Of a stretch of DNA of 64,000 bases, positions 23,249 through 33,454 are shown one piece after another. The stretch comes from Lepeophtheirus salmonis (taxonomy: Eukaryota; Arthropoda; Copepoda; Siphonostomatoida; Caligidae), in the NCBI RefSeq assembly GCF_016086655.4, contig NC_052136.2, positions 17,670,001 to 17,734,000 of the forward strand, given 5' to 3'. How positions within the stretch are numbered: position 1 is the first letter of the stretch; each line of letters starts with the position of its first letter. A program made the position numbers and the translations under genes. Below the pieces are notes generated by a model. It was not told where the DNA came from and searched no databases. It saw only the letters and a program-made list of their open reading frames with translations.

Positions 23249-23500
23249 ATGAAGCAACTTCGTATCATTCGAATGAATATCGTTGGTCTCTCGAATAGTA
23301 AGAAGAAGTATAATTTATTATATATCTAAACGTTTTGGATTTACCAGACATTGTATGTCTACGTGATACTCGCATGAAAAAAATATGATGATTTTTCAAT
23401 TTGTTTCTAGAAATTATCGAGTATACAAATCAGATGCTGGCGAAAAAATAAACTTGCCGTCCAGAGTCCAAGAATCAGGTCAACTCAGAATGAAACAAAA
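23249..23500 (+). pseudogene. 5' fragment of another APE non-LTR retrotransposon
   Basis: From ATG at 23249 the frame reads MKQLRIIRMNIVGLSNSKKK, the opening of an apurinic-type endonuclease (RIIxxNIxGLSN). After a frameshift it continues VLDLPDIVCLRDTRMKK, where intact elements usually have a glutamine and the catalytic glutamate (CLQETR). It then fades near NYRVYKSDAG. Only about the first 80 codons are present. Having the front without the back is unusual, since non-LTR copies normally lose their 5' end. Confidence 0.7.
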
Positions 23501-24629
23501 AGCATCTACGTAACTCAGACTTATGAACAACATTTATTTTATGACTAAAGTATGTATAGTTCGTTTTTACTAGGGGACATTCATCAAGTATAATATATAA
23601 TTATAGTAGATACTTTTTGCCTCTTTCCATTGAGAATCTTTGTGAAAAAAAACGCTTTTTAGCTTCTTTTTTTATATTAATCATTGCAGGTAATATCATT
23701 TCTAAGAATTTACGTTTCTGATTGAGAGCCTTTAAAAATGTGGTTCTTTCAATAAAAGGTTTGCCAACCCCTAATCTAATTGTTCATACTTAAAACTTTA
23801 GATTTTATAAGGTTTAAATCGTAATTTGCATTGAAGAGATTATTTTGATATGTATAATGTAGACTATGTATATAGATAAGTAAAGAATTAATTAACAGAG
23901 AGCATTATATATTTTTGCCAATGTAATCACAAAGTCATAAAAAATAGAAATATTTCCTTAGTATGTACATTAAGGTTATAGAAAATCAATGTGCAATTTT
24001 GATATCCTCGTATCATGCAAGTGAATCAAAATAATATCAATAAAAAAAATAATTGCAATATATCTTAGTCAGTGAACATATGTTTCTCAAATAATAATGT
24101 CATAGACTAGCCATTAATAAGGGGTTACATTTAAGGTCATAAATCAAAAGCATTAAAGAAAACTAAATTAATATGGTAAGCCTAACAGTTTGAAGAATGT
24201 TTGAAAAGAGAACTGCTTAGCTGTCGTGACATTTTCTAAATTTAAATTTAGCTGTGAGACGAATGAAATAAATACAAGTCCCCCCTCCTTTTGAAGCAAG
24301 GAATAAGGAGAAATTACTCTGTTTTCGATCCTTATTTTCACGCGGAGTGCAACAATGACTTAAAACTCCACAAAATCCTCAATGTTACTCTCTGTCATTC
24401 ATGAGCATAGTCACTTGTTCCTACAAATTATACTTTGACCTTCTTTGTTAAAGAACTAAAGAATAATAATAACAACAGCTTTAGAAAATAAAAAACTTTG
24501 TTATGGTTGCCTACAATAGTAAAGCTCATTTCCTAAAAACTTTCTAAAGATTTACACCCTTAGGTATAGTTTTCAATTTAGCCCGCACATGTGATGTATC
24601 ACGGCTCTTTCTTGTATTTATCAGGAATA
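23501..24629. other. AT-rich stretch, nothing recognised
   Basis: No frame or repeat pair is supported. Confidence 0.45.
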
Positions 24630-24737
24630 ATGAAAGTATTGTTACTTTCACTAATATTTTGTTCAGTAGCCGTAGCATGCAAATCCGTCCCTATTAATAT
24701 CTTACGATATTTGTCTTCATGGAAATCGATGATCTAG
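24630..24737 (+). CDS. Candidate signal-peptide ORF or first exon
   Basis: A 35-codon frame starts MKVLLLSLIFCSVAVA, followed by CKSVPINILRYL. The first 16 residues form a textbook secretory signal peptide: a short basic start, a hydrophobic core and a small-residue cleavage site after VAVA. The frame closes at TAG 24735-24737. It could be a short secreted peptide or the first coding exon of a secreted protein, but no strong splice donor was found. Chance is possible in an AT-rich region where Leu, Ile and Phe codons are common. Confidence 0.25.
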   Translation: MKVLLLSLIFCSVAVACKSVPINILRYLSSWKSMI

Positions 24738-25496
24738 CTTAAGTACTATATTCACGTTTTTTTATGTATATTTAAGCTTAGATTTCAGTCCATAATCATG
24801 TTTCGTGTTCAAACTGAATTACTTTTTACCTAATAACTAATTCTTCATGTATTATATAATTCATTATTGGTGCATTGCGTGTATTTTCATTGATTACAAT
24901 TCCACACATATGTTTGTATATTTGTATAAGCTTCTAAGTGAAGACAATAAATGATTTAAAAGTGTAGACAATTCTTCTGACCCAAGCCTTTAAAACTGAT
25001 GAAGCATATTTGCTTATCATGATAATATAAATTTTGAAATACCAGAATCCAAAATATCATACACCAAATAGGATCGCATAGAAAATGAGGATTGAACATT
25101 TAAATATCATTAATGTGGAGTTGCCGTTAGGTGCAGACAATAAATGATTCGGACTCGGCTAATACAAGTATCCAGAGAGAAGAACCAATCCTATAGGATT
25201 AATCCATTATGTAATCATACCTATGAAAGAGATGAATGTACACCAGGGAAGAAAGAGGATTAATTCATAATTGTCTTTATTTCATTTTTTAGCGTTACCC
25301 CAAAAGAACTTGTAGTAAAATTAATTTACCCAAAACTAGTGGCATGATGTTTATTTCATTTAACAATAGGAGAAGTACTCCCTTTACTCCAAAATTTTCT
25401 AAATTACCCCATTTGGGGTAATTTACCTCTGTTCCCCGACCACTACTCTAATTTATGCTTTTAAGTACCCTGTCGTGGATGAAGGTAATCTTGTTT
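24738..25496. other. AT-rich stretch, nothing recognised
   Basis: A 17-base word (AGACAATAAATGATT) occurs near 24938 and 25134. Nothing else was seen. Confidence 0.4.
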
Positions 25497-26711
25497 CTAT
25501 ATAATCACACAGGAGATGGTCTTAGGATATCTGGGAGGCGGAAGTGACAGGGTATTTGATCTATATATTTTCTCGAAGAGGCCTGAACTGGCATAGTGAT
25601 ACATCAAAGGAACAGAAGGAGACGAGTAGAATATCTTCTTTAGGTTGCTTGAAGAGATGAGACATTTTCTCCATATGAATGAGAGCTTGGAATATTGAAT
25701 CTGGTCCATATCTACCTAGTTGTAAAAAATAAATATATGTTCATAAATGTTTTCAAATGTATCCTTCTCTGTTTGACTGTCTGTCGACCCCAGAAAAGCT
25801 GAAACGCTGATAGTTTCAGTGATACTGTTAGTTTTATTATTTGGATTTCTGCAGTGTGATACTAGGCTCTTATTTAGGTCGATGTTTTTTACGGAATATT
25901 CTGAAGGAGATGTCTTCTTCTACTGCCAGGCATGCTGTAATGTATAACCCTTTCGTATCTGAATGTATGATTTTGACAAGTGCAACTTTTGGAGTTTTAT
26001 GCAACACGAACCCAGAGGGAAATGATTCCGAAAACAGTTTGTCATAGAGATCTTGTGCCGCTAGAATGGACTCTTCCATAAAAATTGCATACGCTAGAGC
26101 TTCTTCTCTTTCATTCTCCAAATGCAATATTTTGGTGCTAGTTGATGGCTGTGTTGGAGGTGGTGATGAGAGGTAGGTTGCCTTATCCGGCAGAATAGAT
26201 GGGATGCCATCGTTTCTCAACCGCCTGTGAATATATACCCCTTATAAGTAATATTGATTACTAAAATTACAATGGAAGAAATTGTAATATTAAAGTGGAT
26301 AATTTAGAATCTGAACTATGTATGCTATAATTTCGTTGTCAAGACAACTGAAAAGCATTAGACAGTCCCTTTAAAAATATTTCAAAGGAAATTAAGCAAT
26401 TAACAAGCCGTCTCAGATATTCAAAAGCAATGTTCATAGTATTGCTTACCTTTATTGGAGTGATTTTTTTATAACGCGATTTATCTACGGATTCAGGATT
26501 CAGTGATAAAGTCAGTCACTGTAAAATACAGACTGTATAGTTTTGAATTCGCTGTTGGTGTCTAGTCAATCGAATATCTTGGCATGACCCTAAGCCATTT
26601 GGTTAGGTTTTTGGAGTCTCTTATGTTAAATCTGTGAAAGCTCACATCAAGATTCTTTGTAATGTCGTCATACCCTTGTTTGCATCCAGGAGAAGAACAC
26701 TTGTACACCAT
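25497..26711 (-). pseudogene. P-element-like THAP transposase remnant with introns
   Basis: Three minus-strand parts lie in order. Part 1 (26711-26450) starts MVYKCSSPGCKQGYDD and reads on through VSFHRF, KWLRVMP, SLYFTVTDFITES. This is the THAP zinc-binding domain (CxxxxC, FHRF, W, TP, then CSxHF-like). The third and fourth metal ligands are now Tyr, and four stops are present. It ends AAAG before GTAAGC, a good donor. Part 2 (26224-25870) follows TTCACAG and is open: DGIPSILPDKATYLSSPPP, then NEREEALAYAIFMEES and SESFPSGFVLHKTP. Part 3 (about 25715-25497) follows ACAACTAG and includes SPSVPLMYHYASSG and LSLPPPRYPKTI, like the LPxPRTL motif of P-type transposases. The intron phase of part 1 does not match part 2 exactly, consistent with decay. 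Confidence 0.65.
26225..26449 (-). other. Probable intron of the THAP remnant
   Basis: Bounded by GTAAGC on the 26449 side and TTCACAG on the 26225 side, 225 bp. It separates the THAP domain from a stop-free 116-codon part. Splice signals are the only evidence. Confidence 0.5.
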
Positions 26712-26934
26712 GATTAATTATGATTTAAGTAATAACTAAACAAATTAATTAACTTTTGTGAACCACGTTTTCCTTTGTAATAATTTATAAAACAAATGAA
26801 GAATGACAGACTCTGTGTGTGGAAAGAAGTGATCACGATTTTAACACACACTTTCAGTTGTTTTAGTATTCATTGATGTAACATTAACAAAATAAGCAAG
26901 ATAATTACGACAGAAGAAAAAAAAAAGAATACAC

Positions 26935-27480
26935 AGCGTTCTAGTCCTCTCCGGCAATACCATTTTTTTCTACAATTAAGGTTCTAACCCCTAACATCAT
27001 GACAGAACTGGTTTCGGTGATATTTCTAATCTTGCTGCTGGTACTACCAAATCAAACCATTAGGTCATTTTTCTTGCTGTAGACAGGGTCCACAAACTTT
27101 CATCGAAAAAAAAAACTACGTTTTCCATTGCTACCTAAGGAGTGTTTGCTGTTATTGTTAAAGGAGGGGCCCTCAATCTCCTTGTAAACCTTCCTGCTAG
27201 CCTTTTTATGGTGTTTTCAGGAAGGCAAACCAACCAACTTTGTCCCTCAAAGGCGTACCCGGCAAACTTTATAGCCGGGTTCTTATCAATGGCCTTAACT
27301 TGGGCTTCAACTTGGTTGGTTTTAAACTCTTAGGTATGTCTTTAAGATTGTCCCAATTGACCAAACAATTGCATAGACAGTTGTTTTACTGACTCTAATT
27401 GTTTTCAAGATGTCGGAATTTGTTTTACTGGTGCGGACTGAGAGGCATTATAAGGTATATTTCATCAATTGTGACTACCT
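26935..27480 (-). pseudogene. Mariner/Tc1-like transposase remnant, heavily broken
   Basis: Pieces in several minus-strand frames follow the expected order. They are RTSDILKTIRVSKTTVYAIV (helix-turn-helix, near 27400), KVYKEIEG-like and KRLAGRFTR-like linker residues, then FFDESLW and VDPVYSKKNDL (first catalytic aspartate block, near 27090), WFGSTSSKISK, and HRNQFCHDVRG (near 27000). Many stops and shifts are present, and the second half of the catalytic domain is missing. It is distinct from the other families in the window. A long plus-strand open frame at 27142-27333 is a shadow. Confidence 0.6.
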
Positions 27481-28204
27481 TGCTCCTTTTATATATATAT
27501 ATATATCAAATATTAGTTGAGAACCTAAGCTTCCAGTTATTGATTGTACTTTTTAATTAAACTCACTAAACTTATCAAAAATGAGATAGAAAAAGGTTTC
27601 AAGACTTTTTCTCGTCCCTTTATTACGTTTCACTTTGACTTAATTGGATTGATTTATTTTTTCCCTCATCAAATCCCCTATTTTACAATACCATTTGTGG
27701 ACTACTATCTTCCTGTTGTTGTTTTTGTAAAATTATTTCAATATATAAATGTTCTGAAGCATTTATATTTTTTAAGAACTCTCTTAATTTTAAATTGAAT
27801 AGGTAATTACTGTCTAAAAGGGAAGCATATATATATATATATTCCTAAAATGGATTAGATACCTAATTTGAAGGTGAAGAAGTCACAAATATATTGTGTA
27901 TTATATATCATTGTTATTTTAGTGTTGTGGCTCGTTTAGTATATTAAAAGTACTCTTTATGATATTTGTGCGGAAGTTATTTTGGATTTCTTCACTTACT
28001 TCATAAACAGTTTACCTTATGATGAGTTGTCCAGCTATATGTACATTTTGAATTTAACAATCAAAATAACAATAATTCATATTCAGCCCCTTAGAATAAA
28101 ATTTAGGTCTGAGAACAGAGACTTATTTGATTCAATTTGAAGGTCAGTTCAGTGTTTCTGATCGTTTGAGTATCCGAAGTACTTTGTTGAGCTACGTTTT
28201 GTTT
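27481..28204. other. AT-rich stretch, nothing recognised
   Basis: Short TA microsatellites lie near 27488 and 27829. A Phe-rich open frame (27544-27798) shows no domain. Confidence 0.4.
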
Positions 28205-28310
28205 TTTTCAAAATGAAAAATTGAGATGATATTCTTTTGTATCACTTGAGGAAAGGAAATTTAGTGAAAATTTTAGACTTTTCTCGCAAAAAAAAAAACT
28301 ACCAATATAC
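28205..28310 (+). repeat. Dispersed repeat copy (pair with 9590-9700)
   Basis: Same-orientation partner of 9590-9700, sharing the TATCACTTGAGGAAAG and AAATTTAGTGAAA region. Confidence 0.5.
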
Positions 28311-29967
28311 ATGGTCATTAGAAAAGTTGGGTTAAAATTGAATTTTCTAATTTTCATAAATAAACCTTTCTCCCTATTAATATCTATTCATATGAATAAG
28401 CATCAGTCCCACGAAAAATATATTAGTTATAATCCTAACTATTATTGATTATATAATCTGTTAAATTACACTTCAAATAAGTTAAATTAATTTTTAAGTC
28501 AATCTATGAAAGATAAATTACAAAAACCATTTTTCTATGACAAGTTTCCAATAATTTCTGTTGAGTTCAGTCCAATGCATAAAAGCAAATAATCTGCAAT
28601 TTTGTTGAGATAGATGTACGGGTATTTCATATTTTGTTTGATGTTAAGTAATTCATTTAAAAATTATTAATCTATTAATCAAAAATCGAAATGTTTTATT
28701 ATTTGTTAATTATGGAATTGGCAAATCCTTATCTTTCAATGCATACCTACATTGTTTATGTATAATTTATATACCTTGATTATTATTTGCATAAAGAAAA
28801 TTATACATCATTCATATTTACCAAGGTTCTATAAATAAAATATTTTATATTTATAATTTCAGGTTTTGATTACTTTTCCGCATTGTTATTTCTCAGTTAT
28901 TTTATTATTATATGAACATTTTCAATTTTGTTCAACTTGTCATCCAAAAAATAAATGAAGAATTGAGAGTATTTGTGATGAGGATAATGCAAAAAATAAA
29001 TATTTCAAAGATAGTCAATATATTAATGGTGTAACCTACTTCCAACGTTATACTATATTATCAAAAGGAAACGATAACATCATTGTAAAATTAAATATTA
29101 AAAGGACCAAAGTTGTAATTAAATGTTGTGTCATAAAACGTTCAAATTGTAACTTCTGCAAAATCCAAATTTATAAACAATATATAGAAACTCAATTGTC
29201 TCCATATTTAATTATAGATAAATGCATTGCAAATTTAAATATATTTGCAATGATCCGTCTTACCATAATTTATTTACAATAAAATAGGTTTTATTATGAA
29301 CAATTTAATAGAATTGCAAATTGACAAATGTGAATAAAGGAATATCTTTTTAGTTTGCAAATCTTTTCTTTTTTCGATAGTATTATTCAATAAGTTCTAC
29401 TATCTCGAGGAGCACAAGCTCCAATCACGCAACCTCTTGTGATGATAATTATCCATTTTTATGACAAATTCCTGATGGTAAACTAATAGGATACTTGTCT
29501 AATTATGAAAGTGTAATAGTTTTGTCGTTGTTGCAGTTTTTTGACAACATCACGTGGTGTTTTATTTAACTCTTCCATTTTGGGTGAACATTTTAAATCC
29601 CCAAAAATGGTTTTTGAGGCAAAAATGATGGATTTCACACCTCAAAATCAAAGTAGACATTTTTTAAAAGGTTTTCTAAAGATAATCGTCAAAAAATAAT
29701 TGAACTAATTATTTAAACGGATATATTCGTTCATCAAAAATAAAGTATCAACTACAGCTCGTGTTTGTTCAAGATTATGTAGTATCAGTAGTATCAGAAT
29801 TCTCATAAATACTTACGTCTAATTCTGTAGTTTGCTTGTTACATTTCAATGAAAGAGATTATTTTTATACCCCTAAAGGACAGAAAGCACAAAGACTTAA
29901 GCCTGAGGCCTACCTTTTAATTTATACCAAAAATAAACCATTAAAGAAGTGAACTCCTTTAGATTCT
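28311..29967. other. AT-rich stretch, nothing recognised
   Basis: No gene or repeat boundary is supported. Confidence 0.45.
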
Positions 29968-30153
29968 ATGGGACGTGAAAAAATCATTCCTGAAGTTAAG
30001 AAAATAACTTTAAAACCAACAAAAGACGACATATTTGATGATCTTGTTTTTAAGGTAATGGATAAACAACTTCCAAAAGATCTCAGTTTTATTAACGAAA
30101 CAGAATTTATAATGTTATTTTATCTCAAAGATAGAGGTGTACAAGAAATATAA
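29968..30153 (+). CDS. Possible small ORF or exon, unrecognised
   Basis: A 61-codon frame from ATG, with mixed charge: MGREKIIPEVKKITLKPTKD, then FDDLVFKVMDKQLPKD and INETEFIMLFYLKDRG. Residue use is more protein-like than in nearby random frames. No splice site, domain or relative is recognised, so this could be an isolated exon, a transposon scrap or chance. Confidence 0.25.
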   Translation: MGREKIIPEVKKITLKPTKDDIFDDLVFKVMDKQLPKDLSFINETEFIMLFYLKDRGVQEI

Positions 30154-30520
30154 TACGGTATAAAAAAATTTCAGAATCTTACTTTTAATTTTTTTGGGAG
30201 AAGAAAATATATTATTTCTATAAGGAGAAGCTCTTTTTAAATTGTAGATGGTAAATAGAAGTAGCATATTATGTATTTATAAATATATATGCTTCTTAGA
30301 TGCCTTTTTTTCGAATACATCAAAAGTAGGTGGGAGTTCTTTAATTCTTATTACAAAGGAAGATATTCCGACTTCAACGATCCAACAAAAAATGAAGTTT
30401 ATTTCATAAAAGCACTAGAGCGCCAGCCGTTTTCCTTTTCTAATCATGTAGCTGTAATTTTTCACTACAAAAGATGTATACAGCCCTCTTATTCACAATT
30501 GTATCCACACCGGTTTTAAA

Positions 30521-31530
30521 CAAGGTTGTGCCTTTATTGGTATAGTGGTTCAATCGGTTCCAGTTCGTAAACTACTATAACCGGAACCAGAAAAAAGTTG
30601 AACCGAGACCACAATATATTGCTTATCGGTCTCGGTTCTTGTACTTTTGTTCCTATATAGAATATATAAAGAAAATACAATATATATTATAAAAAATAAA
30701 TTAGCTTTCATCAATAAGTCAATCTTTCGTTTTTTTTCTGCAGTTCAGGGGTTTCCAATGATTTTTTACGTCGCCAGGTTGATACAGTTGTATCTGTGTT
30801 TCAAATAGCTAAGGGCTTCTTATGGATCTGGATGTCTGGTATTAGGGACCAGACAGTGTACATAAAAGAAGAAAGGGGTGGGGTAGATTAGGGATACAGC
30901 TCCGCTACTAATCTTGTCAAGGCCCTATAATATGATAACTATAATATTTCTTAAGCCAGCGCTTCCCCAACATTATCATGTCGGTGCTCTCCTACACTAA
31001 TACATTTTTAACTGAGGCCCCTTTATATGAAACACATTTACTATGAATATGTAGACCAGGCGTAGGCAACCTTTGAGACACAAACCACGGGAATCTGTTC
31101 TGATTTGCGCGTGCCAGTGAATATGGCTCCGCGTGCCATAGGTTGCCGACCCCAGGTGTAGACTGAAAGCAAACTTCAATTCTCCATCTTCCTGCAACGT
31201 CTGCCTCCCCCCTTCCTAGCCTCACCTCACGGCCCACCTTAAAAATCATAGTATTAAGCAATCTTAGTTTTCGGGGACCCTGCTGGAACTTGTTGCACAA
31301 TGCAATCTGCGTATAAGGTAGCTGCGGCCCTGTTTGTATCTATTATCATTTTTGGGCCCGATTATTAAAGCAACATCTCTTGTTTTAAGTGCCTGTTACA
31401 AAATTGAGCCAGTATGAAAAAGAACCGATACCGAAGACTGGAACTTAGACCGGTACAGCTGAACTGAAATCAAAACTGTTGAAATGAAAGAACTGATAGA
31501 ACCACTGAAGCTGAACCGGGCACAACCCTG
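30521..31530. mobile_element. hAT-like non-autonomous element
   Basis: The left end is CAAGGTTGTGCC and the right end is GGCACAACCCTG, inverted copies at 11 of 12 positions. Weaker similarity continues inwards about 45 bases (the TAGTGGTTCAATCGGTTCC region against its counterpart). The 8 bases outside are GTTTTAAA on the left and TTTTAGAA on the right, an imperfect target duplication typical of hAT. About 1,010 bp, with no transposase reading frame. The ends and size fit a non-autonomous member. A smaller hAT element is nested at 31057-31155. Confidence 0.75.
31057..31155. mobile_element. 99-bp hAT miniature element nested in a larger one
   Basis: The left end CAGGCGTAGGCAACCTTTG and the inverted right end CTGGGGTCGGCAACCTATG are the well-known style of hAT miniature-element termini. 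The 8 bases outside are ATGTAGAC (31049-31056) and GTGTAGAC (31156-31163), 7 of 8 identical. No coding capacity. Confidence 0.85.
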
Positions 31531-31669
31531 TTTTAGAACACTTATTCCCTCTCTGTCATATATATTCGCCCTCCGAGATATCTCCCCCCTTATGGCTTAT
31601 TTTCAGGCAGCGTATATTTGTAGCCCTTCAACACAAATACAATATAGAATGCTTTATCTCAAAATTGAG

Positions 31670-31745
31670 TGTGGGTTACACTCATATTCTTTGACGAATT
31701 ACCGTCCATTTCGATCAATAAATTATTTCTACTTATTAGTAATTT
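31670..31745 (+). repeat. Dispersed repeat copy (pair with 49345-49420)
   Basis: Shares ATTCTTTGACGAATTA and flanking words with 49345-49420 in the same orientation. Confidence 0.5.
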
Positions 31746-31779
31746 TTAGAATGTAACACTTTTTTATAGTATCGCAACC

Positions 31780-31990
31780 TTTCCTTGAAAAGAAATAAAG
31801 ATAGAAAAAAGCAAACAAATATTTATTTCCAGTTATGGAATTAGTATTCAATCATTATTAAGAATTTATTTACAGTTTAACAAGAGCTTATTGGAATTCA
31901 AAAATCAATACTTAAAAGCTGAAAAGAAGTAGCAAATTGACAATACATAAACAAGTGTATAATAATTCTAATGTTAGTGAAGTAACGTCC
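31780..31990 (+). repeat. Dispersed repeat, family at three sites
   Basis: The landmark TTTACAGTTTAACAAGAGC with TTATTGGAATTCAA recurs in diverged form at 51640-51845 and 59760-59885, all in the same orientation. Copy ends are unclear. Confidence 0.45.
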
Positions 31991-32075
31991 CGCTAAATTA
32001 TGGATTTATCACATTTTAAAATAGTTATATTAAACGTAGTCAGTTGACTCAGTCTGCATTACATTTTTTTTTTTC

Positions 32076-32146
32076 GAAAATTAAATATTTGAACTTGAAT
32101 TAATTTATTAATTTGTTTTACAAAAAATTAAATTATCTGAGAAAGA
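32076..32146. repeat. Left arm of a near-perfect 71-bp inverted repeat
   Basis: Its reverse complement occurs at 32620-32691 with about two mismatches. The spacer is about 473 bp. Confidence 0.85.
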
Positions 32147-32339
32147 TTAAGTATTTTTTCTCCGATATTTCTCATGATATTTAGTGATGGGACGATTAAA
32201 AAAAAATTCCCATGCCATTTCTGATATAAATGTAGTGAAATTACGATTTTCGATTCTTTAATATTTTGACTAATAGTTAAAAAATATAATTTTGCTACCA
32301 GAAAATTAAATATTAAATTAGAAATATACAATTTGATAT

Positions 32340-32610
32340 TTAAATTTTTTTCAAAAATCTACTACTATTCACAAAAAAACAAATCAATTTTTTTTTAAAA
32401 AAAGCTCAAAAACCAATAGCTAGTATCAAAAAATTAATTTTTTTTGAAAAAAAATTTCAAATATTAAATTTTTTTGGAAAAATTTCCTTCTGTTCTCCAA
32501 AAAAACATTTTTATTTTTTTTGTAAAATGAATTTAAATTAAATTCTAATTTAATATTTTTTGAAAAAAAAAATTTAATTTTTAATTTTTCGGAGAAAAAT
32601 TGAAAATACT
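32340..32610. repeat. AT-rich minisatellite block
   Basis: Irregular units built from CTATTCACAAAAAA, AATTAAATTTTTT and GAAAAAAAATT. Related blocks occur at 34935-35090 and 52305-52605. Open frames here are low-complexity artefacts. Confidence 0.6.
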
Positions 32611-32619
32611 TCTCAGACG

Positions 32620-32691
32620 TCTTTCTCAGATAATTTAATTTTTTGTAAAACAAATTAATAAATTAATTCAAGCTCAAATATTTAATTTTTG
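32620..32691. repeat. Right arm of the 71-bp inverted repeat
   Basis: Partner of 32076-32146. Confidence 0.85.
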
Positions 32692-32919
32692 AAAAAAAAA
32701 ATCCAATATTAAATTTTCTTGTAAAAAGTAGACACTACTTAATTTTGGAGGGGGCTATTTTTTTTCATAATAAAGTAATAAATATTGAAAGACCAGTAAT
32801 AAATTAGAATTTGAATCGCAACTTAAACATTATTTTCCTAATGTTGATCCTAATTCTAGAAAAAACATTCGAATCTCCAATTCCCGATTCCGATTATTCG
32901 CCCCATCACTAATAATAAT

Positions 32920-33005
32920 ACTGAATTAAGCCCCTTGTTAACATCAGTTCTTTGTTATATGATTTTCGGTGAAGAAAATGAATTAATATATAAAGAAGCG
33001 AATTT
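32920..33005 (+). repeat. Dispersed repeat copy (pair with 50925-51010)
   Basis: Shares CTGAATTAAGCCCCTTGTT, TTATATGATTTT and GATGAATTAATA-like words with 50925-51010 in the same orientation. Confidence 0.5.
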
Positions 33006-33454
33006 TCTAGATTTAAATAATCAAGAGTCATGGAATTCTAGATATATGGAATAATACCGCATAGACCCTAGGCTTCTTCTTCATTATCTTATGTCTCCTC
33101 TAGAAGCATGGAGTAAAAAATGACTATGGTTGAAAAAAATGAAGAAAAAAATAGAGTCATTCACTCCTTTTTTATTCTCCTATCTGGGAATAAAGATTAT
33201 GCGATATCACACTCCTTGTCTCTAGACAATTTAAACATTGATATACTATTATTTTATTATGCAATTTTTAAAAATATACTAAAAGTAAGGTGATTTTTTT
33301 TTTTTTAAAGTTTACACAACGACGATTTATTAAGGCATTGATTTTAACAAGGGTTTTAATTCGGTAATACCATAAGCCCATAAGGCCTACTCCCGCCTTC
33401 TCCTTGTTCTCTACAAAACCCCATTCTACCTACAGGTTAATATGTTGATAAGTA
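33006..33454. other. Short unassigned stretch before a mariner
   Basis: No gene is supported. Confidence 0.4.

Larger units (their letters stand above)
32182..32911. mobile_element. Probable hAT-like non-autonomous element
   Basis: The left end TAGTGATGGGACGATTAA and the inverted right end TAGTGATGGGGCGAATAA match at most positions. The 8 bases outside (ATGATATT and ATAATAAT) agree at 6 of 8. The interior is AT-rich and contains the right arm of the 71-bp inverted repeat and minisatellite-like sequence. Confidence 0.55.

Noticed and set aside
27142..27333. 63-codon plus-strand open frame
   Set aside because: Antisense shadow of the mariner remnant on the minus strand.
30537..30570. tRNA-like boxes (TGGTATAGTGG and GGTTCCAGTTC)
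   Set aside because: They lie within the inverted end of a hAT-like element and the mirrored end carries the same pattern. No cloverleaf could be drawn.
30992..31300. 102-codon minus-strand open frame
   Set aside because: It runs across the boundary of a nested hAT miniature element and non-coding element sequence, so it cannot be an old gene.
32426..32653. 75-codon Lys/Phe/Asn-rich frame
   Set aside because: Pure low-complexity translation of AT-rich minisatellite; the same holds for the frame at 52312-52509.
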